Shown piece by piece: positions 53,278-62,211 of a stretch of 64,000 bases of DNA. The notes under the pieces were generated by a model. The model was not told the DNA's origin. It was given only the letters and a program-made list of their open reading frames with translations, and ran no database searches. A program made the position numbers and the translations under genes. This DNA is from Microbacterium gubbeenense DSM 15944 (lineage in GTDB: Bacteria > Actinomycetota > Actinomycetes > Actinomycetales > Microbacteriaceae): the NCBI RefSeq assembly GCF_000422745.1, contig NZ_AUGQ01000007.1, forward strand, positions 1 through 64,000, read 5' to 3'. Numbering within the stretch: the first letter of the stretch is position 1; every line of letters begins with the position of its first letter.

Positions 53278-53366
53278 GGAGATCTCCTTCGTCAAAGGGT
53301 GAATGACCCTGCCGGGACACTTCCCTTATCCTGCCACGCGCAACCGTCGCATATCCTGGTGCGGAC

Positions 53367-55073
53367 ATGACCGGATCCGCTCACGACGACGCACCACTGC
53401 TGTCGGTCGTCATCCCCACGCACAACGTCCGCCCCTGGCTCAGGCAGGCACTCGACTCCGTGCTGCGGCAGGACGTCGATCTCGAGGTGATCGTCGTCGA
53501 CGACCGCTCGGACGACGGCACGATCGAGTTCGCGCGCGAGGCCGCGGGCCGCGACGCGCGTGTCAGCGTCGTCTCGTCTCCCGGCGAGGGCGGCGGATCC
53601 GCGCGCAACGCCGGAGCGGATCTCGCGCGCGGCCGCTACCTCGTCTTCGCCGACGGCGACGACCTGATCCCCGACGGCGCGTACGACGCGCTCGTCACGA
53701 GCCTCGAGGTGAGCGGATCCGACCTGGCCGTCGGCGACTACATCAAGTTCCGCGCGGTCGACACGTGGCGCCCGACCGCGGCGATGCCCGCATACGGGCG
53801 CGCCTCGCGCGGCGTGACGCTCGCCGACGAGCCGACGCTGCTGTACAGCAGGCCGTGCTGGAACCGCGCGTTCCGCCGCGAGTTCTGGGAGGCGAGCGGT
53901 ATCCGGTTCCCCGACGTTCCCCGCTCGAACGACATCGTGCCCATGGTGTCGGCGCTCGTGAAAGCCGAATCGATCGACGTCGTCGACGACGTCGTCTACG
54001 TCTACCGCGAGCGCCCGGGATCCGGGTCGATGACCGCCCGCGCGGGGGCAGCGACGAGCCTCGTCAGCTACCTCACGCAGGAGGCGGAGTGCGCGCGGAT
54101 CGTGCGTGACACCCGCGACGCGGATCTCGCGGCGGTCTTTGCCGACCTCGTCTGGGATCGCGACGCGTTCGTGGCGGTCAACCGCTACCTGCTCGCGTGG
54201 GAATCGCACTCCGACGGCGACGCCCTCGTCGCCGAGAAGGTGCGCGCGCTCCTCGACCTGACGCCCGTGCCCGACGAGGTCGGGCCGCTGCGGCGCCTCG
54301 CCCTCGAGCTCGCGGCAGCCGGATCCTTCGCCGCCGGCCACGCCGTCGCGCGCGTTGCAGGCGGGCACCCCGAGGGATCCGATCCGTCGGAGGAGCGCGC
54401 GGATCTCGTCTCGACGTGGCGCGCCCTCATCTCGGAACTGGACTCGCGTGAGCTGTCGGACGAGGAACGCGACATGCTCACCGAGCGCCTCTCGCGACAG
54501 CTCGCGCAGCCGCGCACGGGGGATCCGTCGGCGTGGCAGGCGCTCGTCGGCGCGGCCGAGCGCGTGCTCGGAGAGCGGGTTCGCCTGTTCGCCGCCGACG
54601 CGTGGCAGTCCGGCGATCTCGGGGCGCGCGAGCGCACTGCGGCGCGTGCGCACAGCCTCGCGGGCGGGGACCTGCTCGCGATCGACGGCACCGTGTCGCC
54701 CGACGCCGGGGACGTCGCCCTCGCGCTCCTCGACGGAGAGGCGTCCCTCGAAGGTGACGGGCCACGACTGATCCGGCCCGTGAGCGTGACCTGGCGCACG
54801 GCCGACGACGGCGTGCGCACCTGGTCGGCGGCGTTCCCCGCGCACCAGCTGCCGCTCCACCGCCCGCTCACGCCCGTCGCGCTCGGCGAGGACGGCGCGT
54901 TCTGGAACGTCGATGCCGCGTTCGAGCTTCCGGCGTACTCGCGGCGCGATGCGTTCCTCTACGACGTCGTCGACCGGATCCTCATCGTGCGCCGCCGGCG
55001 CAGCTGGCTCCTGCGCGGCATCATCGCCGCCGTTCGTTCCAGAGTGCGCGGTGGTCGTTCAGACGCGCGATAA
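53367..55073 (+). CDS. Glycosyltransferase family 2 with long C-terminal region
   Basis: 568 residues. The GT-A domain (1-230) has PLLSVVIPTHNVRPWLRQALDSVLRQDVDLEVIVVDDRSDDGTIEFA, YLVFADGDDLIPDGAYDALV and NRAFRREFWEASGIRFPDVPRSNDIVPMVSALVKA. The rest (230-568) is acidic and repetitive in Ala/Asp/Glu with no recognised domain until a C-terminal segment with aromatic/hydrophobic character and a basic tail (LLRGIIAAVRSRVRGG). It may be an elongated wall-polymer transferase. It overlaps the convergent next gene by 15 bases. Confidence 0.85.
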   Translation: MTGSAHDDAPLLSVVIPTHNVRPWLRQALDSVLRQDVDLEVIVVDDRSDDGTIEFAREAAGRDARVSVVSSPGEGGGSARNAGADLARGRYLVFADGDDLIPDGAYDALVTSLEVSGSDLAVGDYIKFRAVDTWRPTAAMPAYGRASRGVTLADEPTLLYSRPCWNRAFRREFWEASGIRFPDVPRSNDIVPMVSALVKAESIDVVDDVVYVYRERPGSGSMTARAGAATSLVSYLTQEAECARIVRDTRDADLAAVFADLVWDRDAFVAVNRYLLAWESHSDGDALVAEKVRALLDLTPVPDEVGPLRRLALELAAAGSFAAGHAVARVAGGHPEGSDPSEERADLVSTWRALISELDSRELSDEERDMLTERLSRQLAQPRTGDPSAWQALVGAAERVLGERVRLFAADAWQSGDLGARERTAARAHSLAGGDLLAIDGTVSPDAGDVALALLDGEASLEGDGPRLIRPVSVTWRTADDGVRTWSAAFPAHQLPLHRPLTPVALGEDGAFWNVDAAFELPAYSRRDAFLYDVVDRILIVRRRRSWLLRGIIAAVRSRVRGGRSDAR

Positions 55074-56150
55074 CGACGACGGGGCACTCGCGAGCGACGT
55101 GAGCAGCGCCGAATACTCGCGCGAGATGTCCCAGGGCGCGATCGGGGCGAGGAACGCGTCGAAGTCGCGGTCGGTCACGCCCGCGAACGGATCGCCCGCG
55201 AGCAGCTCGGCGATCGATGCCTCGGGACCCGCGGGGTCGAAGAACGCCACCCACGCCTCGCCCGCGAACTGATCGCGGAGGAACGGATCGCCCGGCAGGA
55301 TCACCGGTACGCGGAAGGTCGCGGCGAGGTGAAGGGATCCGGAGTTGAGGATCGCCCGGTAGGGGAAGCACGCGACGTCGGCGGCGCGGAACCACCGCGC
55401 GATGTCGGCGTCGTCGACGAACTCGAGCTGCGACACCGTGCGCAGGCTCGCGGGGAGCGAGGCCGCGAACTCGGCTCGGGGCATCTCCTTCACGGCTCCG
55501 GCCAGCATCAGCACGAGGTCGCCGCCGCGCTCGTCGTTCGCCCGGGCCGCGGCGCGAGCGAGATCGTCGACGCCCTTGTACGGGCGGATCTGGCCGAGGA
55601 ACAGCACCGAACGGTCGCTCTCGGCGATGTCGAACGACGCTCGAGCGTCGGCGCAGGTGATGCCCGTGTCGTACACGCCCTCGTAGCTCGGGTGCGCGAT
55701 CTGGCGGATCTTCCGCGGATCCACCGTCGCCACGTCACTGATCGCGGCGGGCGTGTGCGGCGCCATGATGTGAATCGCGTCGGCGGAGCTCGCGAGCAGG
55801 CGGTACAGCGCCACCTCGAGCTCGCGGAACGTGAGCTCGTGGGGGAGGCGATTGTGGATGGTCCAGACGAGCTTCGCGCCGCGGGAGCGGAGGCCGGTGA
55901 ATATCCGCTCGAGGTTCGCGACGCGGCGCCTCGCCTCGGATTCGGACTGGGCCTGCTGCGCGATCGGCGTGGTCCAGTGGACGTGCAGGGTGTCGCCGCG
56001 GCCGAGTCGAGCTGCGCCCGCGACGAGGTCGTCGTAGGTGTGGGCGCCCTCGACGCGGAACCCATCGGCGCGCGCCGACAGCTCGAGCAGATTGAGGAAC
56101 GCGTTGTTCAGATACGCCGGAAAGACGAGAACCTGGGGGCCGGATCGCAT
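55059..56150 (-). CDS. Glycosyltransferase (GT-B fold, GT4-like)
   Basis: 363 residues. N-terminal Rossmann half begins QVLVFPAYLNNAFLNLLELSARADG; the linker LGQIRPYKGVDDLARAAARA and the sugar-nucleotide half, LEFVDDADIARWFRAADVACFPYRAILNSGSLHLAATFRVPVILPGD, follow the GT4 pattern, although the usual E-x7-E is not obvious. The acceptor side shows VWTIHNRLPHELTFRELEVALY and a characteristic IHIMAPHTPAAI. Role in the wall glycan is inferred from context. Divergent from the LGFP protein gene. Confidence 0.85.
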   Translation of the reverse strand: MRSGPQVLVFPAYLNNAFLNLLELSARADGFRVEGAHTYDDLVAGAARLGRGDTLHVHWTTPIAQQAQSESEARRRVANLERIFTGLRSRGAKLVWTIHNRLPHELTFRELEVALYRLLASSADAIHIMAPHTPAAISDVATVDPRKIRQIAHPSYEGVYDTGITCADARASFDIAESDRSVLFLGQIRPYKGVDDLARAAARANDERGGDLVLMLAGAVKEMPRAEFAASLPASLRTVSQLEFVDDADIARWFRAADVACFPYRAILNSGSLHLAATFRVPVILPGDPFLRDQFAGEAWVAFFDPAGPEASIAELLAGDPFAGVTDRDFDAFLAPIAPWDISREYSALLTSLASAPSSLSRV

Positions 56151-56168
56151 GTGGTCGATCCTACGGCC

Positions 56169-56254
56169 GCGTCACCGGAATCGGGACGGGCCCGCTCCGG
56201 TGACGCGAACCGATGCTCACAGCGTCATGGGGATCCGTTGGGGTCACCGGAATC
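56169..56254. promoter_or_regulatory. Repeated TCACCGGA motifs in divergent promoter
   Basis: Three copies of TCACCGGA stand between the divergent glycosyltransferase and LGFP genes: TCACCGGAATC at 56172-56182 and 56244-56254 in direct orientation, and TCCGGTGACGC (56196-56206) inverted, forming an 11-base dyad with GCGTCACCGGA (56169-56179). The arrangement suggests a binding site cluster for a regulator; none is identified. Confidence 0.45.
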
Positions 56255-56287
56255 TGCGTGTCGGACGACGACGTCAAGACTTTCAGT

Positions 56288-56312
56288 GTCACAATCGAGT
56301 CACTTCTGTCAC
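56288..56312 (+). promoter_or_regulatory. GTCAC repeats upstream of the LGFP gene (MtrA-like)
   Basis: Three GTCAC copies (56288, 56299, 56308) with starts 11 and 9 bases apart, 11 bases before the ATG. The first two fit GTNAC-N6-GTNAC, the motif reported for the response regulator MtrA, which in actinobacteria controls wall-hydrolase genes. GlnR uses a similar site, so the regulator is not certain. Confidence 0.4.
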
Positions 56313-56322
56313 ACTGGTAACC

Positions 56323-58149
56323 ATGCGTCGCACCAACCACGGCTATCGGTATGCCCAGAAGGGGCGTGCCCTCTTCGGTGTCGCGATGGCGGCGGCCCTC
56401 ATCGGATCCCTTCTGCCGACTGCCGCGTACGCGGACGAGCAGCCCGCGCCCGAACCGACTCCGACGGTGGCGCCGTCGCCCGAGGTCGCGGCGACCGAGC
56501 AGCCCCCGGAGTCGGAACCCACGTCGACGCCGACTCCCGAGCCGACGGACGCGCCGGAACCGGCGCCCGAACAGGCCCCGACCGCGGAGCCCACGCAGGA
56601 GCCCACCCCGACTCCTGCACCCACCCCGACTCCGACGATGACGACGGACCCGGGCGAGGTCGATCTCACCGGCATCCTGCTGCCCGACAACGGCGACTAT
56701 GCGGGCGACACCACCGAGGACGAGGCGGATCCGGGCGCGTACTCCGAGACGCAGGCCGGCCTGCTGACGGCGGATACGCTCAACGGTTTCAAGGCCGGAA
56801 ACATCATCAGCGACGCCAAGATGTACACGTCGGGCACGATGTCGGCGAATCAGATCCAGGGCTTCTTCAACCAGAAGGTCAAGCGCTGCGACTCGAACTA
56901 CACGTGCCTCAAGGACTTCTCGATGAAGACCCGCACCAAGGCGCCGAACTCGTACTGCACGAACACCTACCAGGGCTCGAGCCGCGACACGGCGGCGCAG
57001 ATCATCTCGAAGGTCTCGAAGGCCTGCAACGTCAGCGAGCGCGTGCTGATCGTCATGCTCCAGAAAGAGCAGGGCCTCGTCACGCACACGTGGCCGAGCC
57101 AGTTCCGCTACGACATCGCGATGGGCTACGCGTGCCCCGACCACGCGGCGTGCGACAGCACCTACTTCGGCTTCCAGAACCAGATGTACATGGCCGCCTA
57201 CCAGCTGCAGCGGTACACGAAGGACAGCTACTTCAGCTGGTACCCCGTCGGTAAGACGTCGCAGGTGCGCTGGCACCCGAACGCGTCCTGCGGCACCGGC
57301 CCCGTGCGCATCGAGAACAAGGCGACCGCGGCGCTGTACTACTACACGCCCTATCAGCCGAACCGCGCGGCCATGCGCGCCGGATACGGCGTCGGAGACT
57401 CGTGCTCGGCGTACGGAAACCGCAACTTCTACAACTACTACACCGACTGGTTCGGAGGCACGCACGGGGGATCCCCCGGCGGCGGAACCACGGGATACTC
57501 GGTCACCGGCGCGACGGCCGTGAAGTGGAAGTCGCTCGGCGGCGCGAGCGGCATGCTCGGCAAGCCGATCGACAAGAAGAACTGCACGTCGGGCGTTGGC
57601 TGCTACCAGGTTTTCAAGGGCGGCAGCATTTACTGGACGCATAAGCACGGGGCCGTGTACGTCCGCGGCGCGGTCCGCGACGCTTGGGCGAAGGTGGGAT
57701 CGCGCAACGGTGTGCTGCGCTATCCGACGAGCGACCCGCAGTGTGGCCTCACCCGTGGCGCGTGCCTGCAGCACTTCCAGGACGGCACCATGTACGCCAT
57801 GTCCGGACACGGCGCCCACTACGTGCGCGGCGCGATCCGCAATAAGTGGGCGCAGACCGGAGACCGTCACGGCACGCTCGGGTACCCGATCTCTAACCCG
57901 CGCTGCGGTCTGGTCGACGGCGCGTGCCTGCAGGTGTTCGAGGACGGCCGAATCTACGCCTCGAACGCGGGCACGCACTACGTGCGCGGCGCGATCTTCG
58001 ACGGCTGGGGGCGCGCCGGGGGGCGAGAGGGCAGGCTCGGCTACCCCTCGTCGGATCCGCGGTGCGGCGGTAATGCCTGCACTCAGAGCTTCGAGGGTGG
58101 CACGGTCCGCCACCAGAGCGGCTCGACGCCGCGCGTGCTCTACCGGTAG
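56323..58149 (+). CDS. Secreted LGFP-repeat protein with putative wall-hydrolase domain
   Basis: 608 residues. A signal peptide (cleavage after Ala37, AYA) is followed by a Thr/Pro/Glu-rich stretch (about 40-115) resembling a wall-spanning linker, then a folded domain (about 145-385) with several Cys. Its core is KACNVSERVLIVMLQKEQGL, where Glu249 sits as in lysozyme-like hydrolases, followed by CPDHAACDSTYFGFQNQMYMAAYQLQRY. Four LGFP repeats of about 55 residues close the protein (GMLGKPID, GVLRYPTSD, GTLGYPISN, GRLGYPSSD). LGFP repeats anchor to wall glycans. The middle domain is unassigned; hydrolase function is a structural guess. Confidence 0.8.
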   Translation: MRRTNHGYRYAQKGRALFGVAMAAALIGSLLPTAAYADEQPAPEPTPTVAPSPEVAATEQPPESEPTSTPTPEPTDAPEPAPEQAPTAEPTQEPTPTPAPTPTPTMTTDPGEVDLTGILLPDNGDYAGDTTEDEADPGAYSETQAGLLTADTLNGFKAGNIISDAKMYTSGTMSANQIQGFFNQKVKRCDSNYTCLKDFSMKTRTKAPNSYCTNTYQGSSRDTAAQIISKVSKACNVSERVLIVMLQKEQGLVTHTWPSQFRYDIAMGYACPDHAACDSTYFGFQNQMYMAAYQLQRYTKDSYFSWYPVGKTSQVRWHPNASCGTGPVRIENKATAALYYYTPYQPNRAAMRAGYGVGDSCSAYGNRNFYNYYTDWFGGTHGGSPGGGTTGYSVTGATAVKWKSLGGASGMLGKPIDKKNCTSGVGCYQVFKGGSIYWTHKHGAVYVRGAVRDAWAKVGSRNGVLRYPTSDPQCGLTRGACLQHFQDGTMYAMSGHGAHYVRGAIRNKWAQTGDRHGTLGYPISNPRCGLVDGACLQVFEDGRIYASNAGTHYVRGAIFDGWGRAGGREGRLGYPSSDPRCGGNACTQSFEGGTVRHQSGSTPRVLYR

Positions 58150-58153
58150 CGCT

Positions 58154-59383
58154 GTGGCGTTCCTCGAAGAGTTGATCGCGGGCGTGCGCGTTCCGCGCTG
58201 GGTCCCGGACGGTCCCGATGCGCCTCGGAACTTCGGCGACGAGATCGGCCCGCTGCTCGTTGGCGCTCTCGTCGGCTCCGGTGCGCGTGAGGGCGACGCG
58301 CGCCTGATCTCCGTGGGCAGCGTGCTGCAGTACTCCCTTCCCGGCGACGTCATCTGGGGTACGGGGATCAACGGCAACGTGCGCCAACGCGTGCGGTACC
58401 CGCTCGACGTGCGCTCGGTGCGCGGCCCGCTCACCCGCGCGATCCTGCTCGGGCACGGCGTCCGCGTGCCCAAGGTGTACGGCGATCCCGCACTCCTCGT
58501 TCCGAGGCTCTTCCCGTCGGTCGCGCCCGAGGGATCCGGCAGCATGCTCGTCGTGCCGAATCTGAACGAACTCGACCGCGTGTCGGGAAGTGAGGTGCTC
58601 AGCCCGCTCGGCGACCCGCTGGCGATCGCGGGGCGCATCGCGGGCAGCGGCTTCGTCGTGGCGAGCTCGCTGCACGCACTCGTGCTCGCCGATGCCTACG
58701 GGATCCCGTCGCGTCCCCTGGTCCCGGAGGCCGAGCATCCACTGAAGTACCTCGACTACTACGCCGGCACGGGGCGTCCTGGCGTTGCATTCGCCCGATC
58801 GGTCGACGAGGCAATCGAGCTCGGCCCGGTCGCTGCCGCAGAGGCCGACATCGACGCGATCGCGCAGGCGTTCCCGCGCGACCTCTGGGGCGGATCCGCT
58901 ACCTCGCCTGACAATTCGTCGGCCGACTACTCGGAGCTGCGGCGCGAGTCGTGGCGCGCGAGGGAGGCCCTTGCGCTCGCCGTCGGGCGCGAGGCGAGCG
59001 ACAGTGCGGCGCAGGCGCTGCTGCGCGTCGACCAACTCGTCGCGCAGCAGCCCGACGACCTCGTGCGGGTGCTCGAGCTGTGCTCGACGAGCGCAGTGCC
59101 GGACGGCGCGGCGCTGAACGCGGCCGTGCGCGCGCACCTCGACGGATCCGAACCGCACGGCGAGACGGACGCGCGCCTGTCGCGCGCTGTGCGCCGCGTG
59201 GCAGGAAAGGCGGATCTCTCGGTGATCGCCCGCGTCGCCGCCACGGGTAAGGTCTCGCTCGCCCGATTGATCGCCCGCGGAGAGAAGATCGAAGATGACG
59301 GACGCGCTCACCTCGGCGACGAGGAAGCGGTCGCGCCACCGAAGGCCAGCCGTCTGCCTCGCGTACTCAGGCGCCGCGGATAG
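58154..59383 (+). CDS. Polysaccharide pyruvyl transferase-like protein
   Basis: 409 residues from GTG 58154, five bases past the LGFP stop. NFGDEIGPLLVGAL, LISVGSVLQYSLPGDVIWGTGINGN, VRSVRGPLTRAILLGHG, VYGDPALLVPRLFP and VASSLHALVLADAYGIPSRPL follow the polysaccharide pyruvyl transferase (CsaB/GumL) fold, with catalytic-type residues in SSLHALV. The last 120 residues are a helical, repetitive, charged tail absent from classical members. It probably adds a ketal pyruvate to the wall glycan; such groups anchor SLH/LGFP-type proteins in other bacteria. Confidence 0.8.
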   Translation: MAFLEELIAGVRVPRWVPDGPDAPRNFGDEIGPLLVGALVGSGAREGDARLISVGSVLQYSLPGDVIWGTGINGNVRQRVRYPLDVRSVRGPLTRAILLGHGVRVPKVYGDPALLVPRLFPSVAPEGSGSMLVVPNLNELDRVSGSEVLSPLGDPLAIAGRIAGSGFVVASSLHALVLADAYGIPSRPLVPEAEHPLKYLDYYAGTGRPGVAFARSVDEAIELGPVAAAEADIDAIAQAFPRDLWGGSATSPDNSSADYSELRRESWRAREALALAVGREASDSAAQALLRVDQLVAQQPDDLVRVLELCSTSAVPDGAALNAAVRAHLDGSEPHGETDARLSRAVRRVAGKADLSVIARVAATGKVSLARLIARGEKIEDDGRAHLGDEEAVAPPKASRLPRVLRRRG

Positions 59384-59426
59384 CACCGGGATACACTGCG
59401 TTCCTCCTGCCGGCGTACCCTGTTGA

Positions 59427-60650
<1,224 letters not shown>

Positions 60651-60658
60651 ACACCAGC

Positions 60659-61429
60659 ATGACGACCCCGCGGCGGCGCTACCTTCACTCCCTGTGGCTT
60701 CTGTCGTCGCGCGACCTTCGGGTGCGCTACGCGACGAGCTGGCTGGGGTATTTGTGGAGCGTTCTCGATCCGCTCGTGATGAGCGCGATCTACTGGTTCG
60801 TGTTCACGCAGATCTTCCAGCGCGACGTCGGGGCCGACCCCTACATCGTGTTCCTGATCTGCGCGCTCCTGCCGTGGGTGTGGTTCAACTCGTCGGTCAG
60901 CGACTTCACGAAGGCGTTCAATAAGGACGCGAAGCTCGTGAGATCGACCGCGATCCCGCGGTCGATCTGGGTGGGCCGGATCATCGTCTCGAAGGGCGTC
61001 GAATTCCTCTGCTCGTTGCCCGTGCTCGTGCTGTTTGCGGTCTTCGGCGGCGCGACGCTGACCTGGGGCGTGCTCTGGTTCCCGCTCGCGGTGCTGATGC
61101 AGGTGGTCCTGCTGACCGGCCTCGGTCTCATCGTCGCGCCGCTGTGCGTGATGTTCAGCGACCTCGAGCGTACGACGAGGCTCGTGCTGCGCGCCCTGTT
61201 CTATGCGACGCCGATCATCTACAGCGTCGGCGACCTGCCCGACGTCTTCCGCGAGCTCGGCGCCTTCAACCCGCTCTCCGGGATCTTCACGATGTACCGC
61301 GCCGCGTTCTTCCCCGAGCTCTGGGACACGTTCGCGGTCAGCATGAGCGCGCTCATGTGCGTCGTATTCCTGGGAGTCGGGATCCTCGTGTTCCGCCGGC
61401 TCGAGCGCCCCCTTCTGAAGGAGCTGTGA
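60659..61429 (+). CDS. wzm: Polysaccharide ABC exporter permease Wzm (second copy)
   Basis: 256 residues. Compared with the first copy it is shorter and the N-terminal motif is RDLRVRYATSWLGYLWSVLDPLVMSAIYWFVFTQIF, followed by FNKDAKLVRSTAIPRSIWVGRIIVSKGVEFLCSL and APLCVMFSDLERTTRLVLRALFYATPIIYSVGDLP. Six spans are visible. It overlaps the second Wzt start by one base. The two permeases share the fold but are clearly divergent, so they should export different glycans. Confidence 0.92.
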   Translation: MTTPRRRYLHSLWLLSSRDLRVRYATSWLGYLWSVLDPLVMSAIYWFVFTQIFQRDVGADPYIVFLICALLPWVWFNSSVSDFTKAFNKDAKLVRSTAIPRSIWVGRIIVSKGVEFLCSLPVLVLFAVFGGATLTWGVLWFPLAVLMQVVLLTGLGLIVAPLCVMFSDLERTTRLVLRALFYATPIIYSVGDLPDVFRELGAFNPLSGIFTMYRAAFFPELWDTFAVSMSALMCVVFLGVGILVFRRLERPLLKEL

Positions 61430-62166
61430 TGGGCGAGCAGGAGTATGCGATCGAGGTCGATTCGCTCGGCGTGCGGTTCCGCCGTTCGAGGCGGGGCCGG
61501 CGCTCGATCAAGTCGATGTTCGCGGATCCCAAGCACCGCACGCCCAAGGACGAGTTCTGGGCGCTGCGTGACGTGAGCTTCCAGGTTCGCCCCGGCGAGT
61601 CGATCGGCGTCGTCGGGCGCAACGGTCAGGGCAAGTCGACGCTCCTGAAACTCGTCGCCGGTGTGCTGCTGCCCGACGAGGGAACCGTGCGGGTCAACGG
61701 CGGCGTCGCGCCGCTCATCGAGATCACGGGCGGGTTCGTGGGTGATCTGACCGTGCGCGAGAACGTGAAGCTCACGTCGGGGCTGCACGGCATGAGCAAG
61801 GCGGAGATCGCCGAGCGGTACGACGAGATCATCGACTTCTCCGAGCTGCACGACTTCCAGGACACGCCCTACCGGCACCTGTCGAACGGCATGAAGGTGC
61901 GCCTCGCGTTCGCGGTCGTGTCGCGGCTCGATCACCCGATCCTGCTCGTCGACGAGGTGCTCGCGGTCGGAGACAAGGCCTTCCGCGAGAAGTGCTACGG
62001 GCGCATCGACGAGATGCTGGCCGCGGGCCGCACGCTGTTCTTCGTGAGCCACCGCGAGGCCGACCTGCGCCGATTCTGCGAGCGCGGACTGTACATCCGT
62101 GACCACCGGCTGGCGATGGACGCGTCGATCGGCGAGGTGCTGACGACGTACAACAGCGACATCTGA
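61429..62166 (+). CDS. wzt: Polysaccharide ABC exporter ATPase Wzt (second copy)
   Basis: 245 residues. Walker A GRNGQGKST, IEITGGFVGDLTVRENVKLTSGLHGM, signature HLSNGMKVRLAFAVV (SNG in place of SSG), Walker B ILLVDEVLAVGDKAFREKC and the switch region FFVSHREADLRRF, in which the usual His is present but the following Asn is Arg. No C-terminal carbohydrate-binding domain. It powers the second exporter. Confidence 0.92.
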   Translation: MGEQEYAIEVDSLGVRFRRSRRGRRSIKSMFADPKHRTPKDEFWALRDVSFQVRPGESIGVVGRNGQGKSTLLKLVAGVLLPDEGTVRVNGGVAPLIEITGGFVGDLTVRENVKLTSGLHGMSKAEIAERYDEIIDFSELHDFQDTPYRHLSNGMKVRLAFAVVSRLDHPILLVDEVLAVGDKAFREKCYGRIDEMLAAGRTLFFVSHREADLRRFCERGLYIRDHRLAMDASIGEVLTTYNSDI

Positions 62167-62211
62167 GGGCAGTTCCGCGCCAGAATCTCGCTGTACTGGC
62201 AGACTACGACG

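Noticed and set aside
56440..56640. Short tandem-like repeats that could be taken for a CRISPR or VNTR
   Set aside because: They encode the Thr/Pro/Glu linker of the LGFP protein; unit sequence and spacing vary and there are no spacers.
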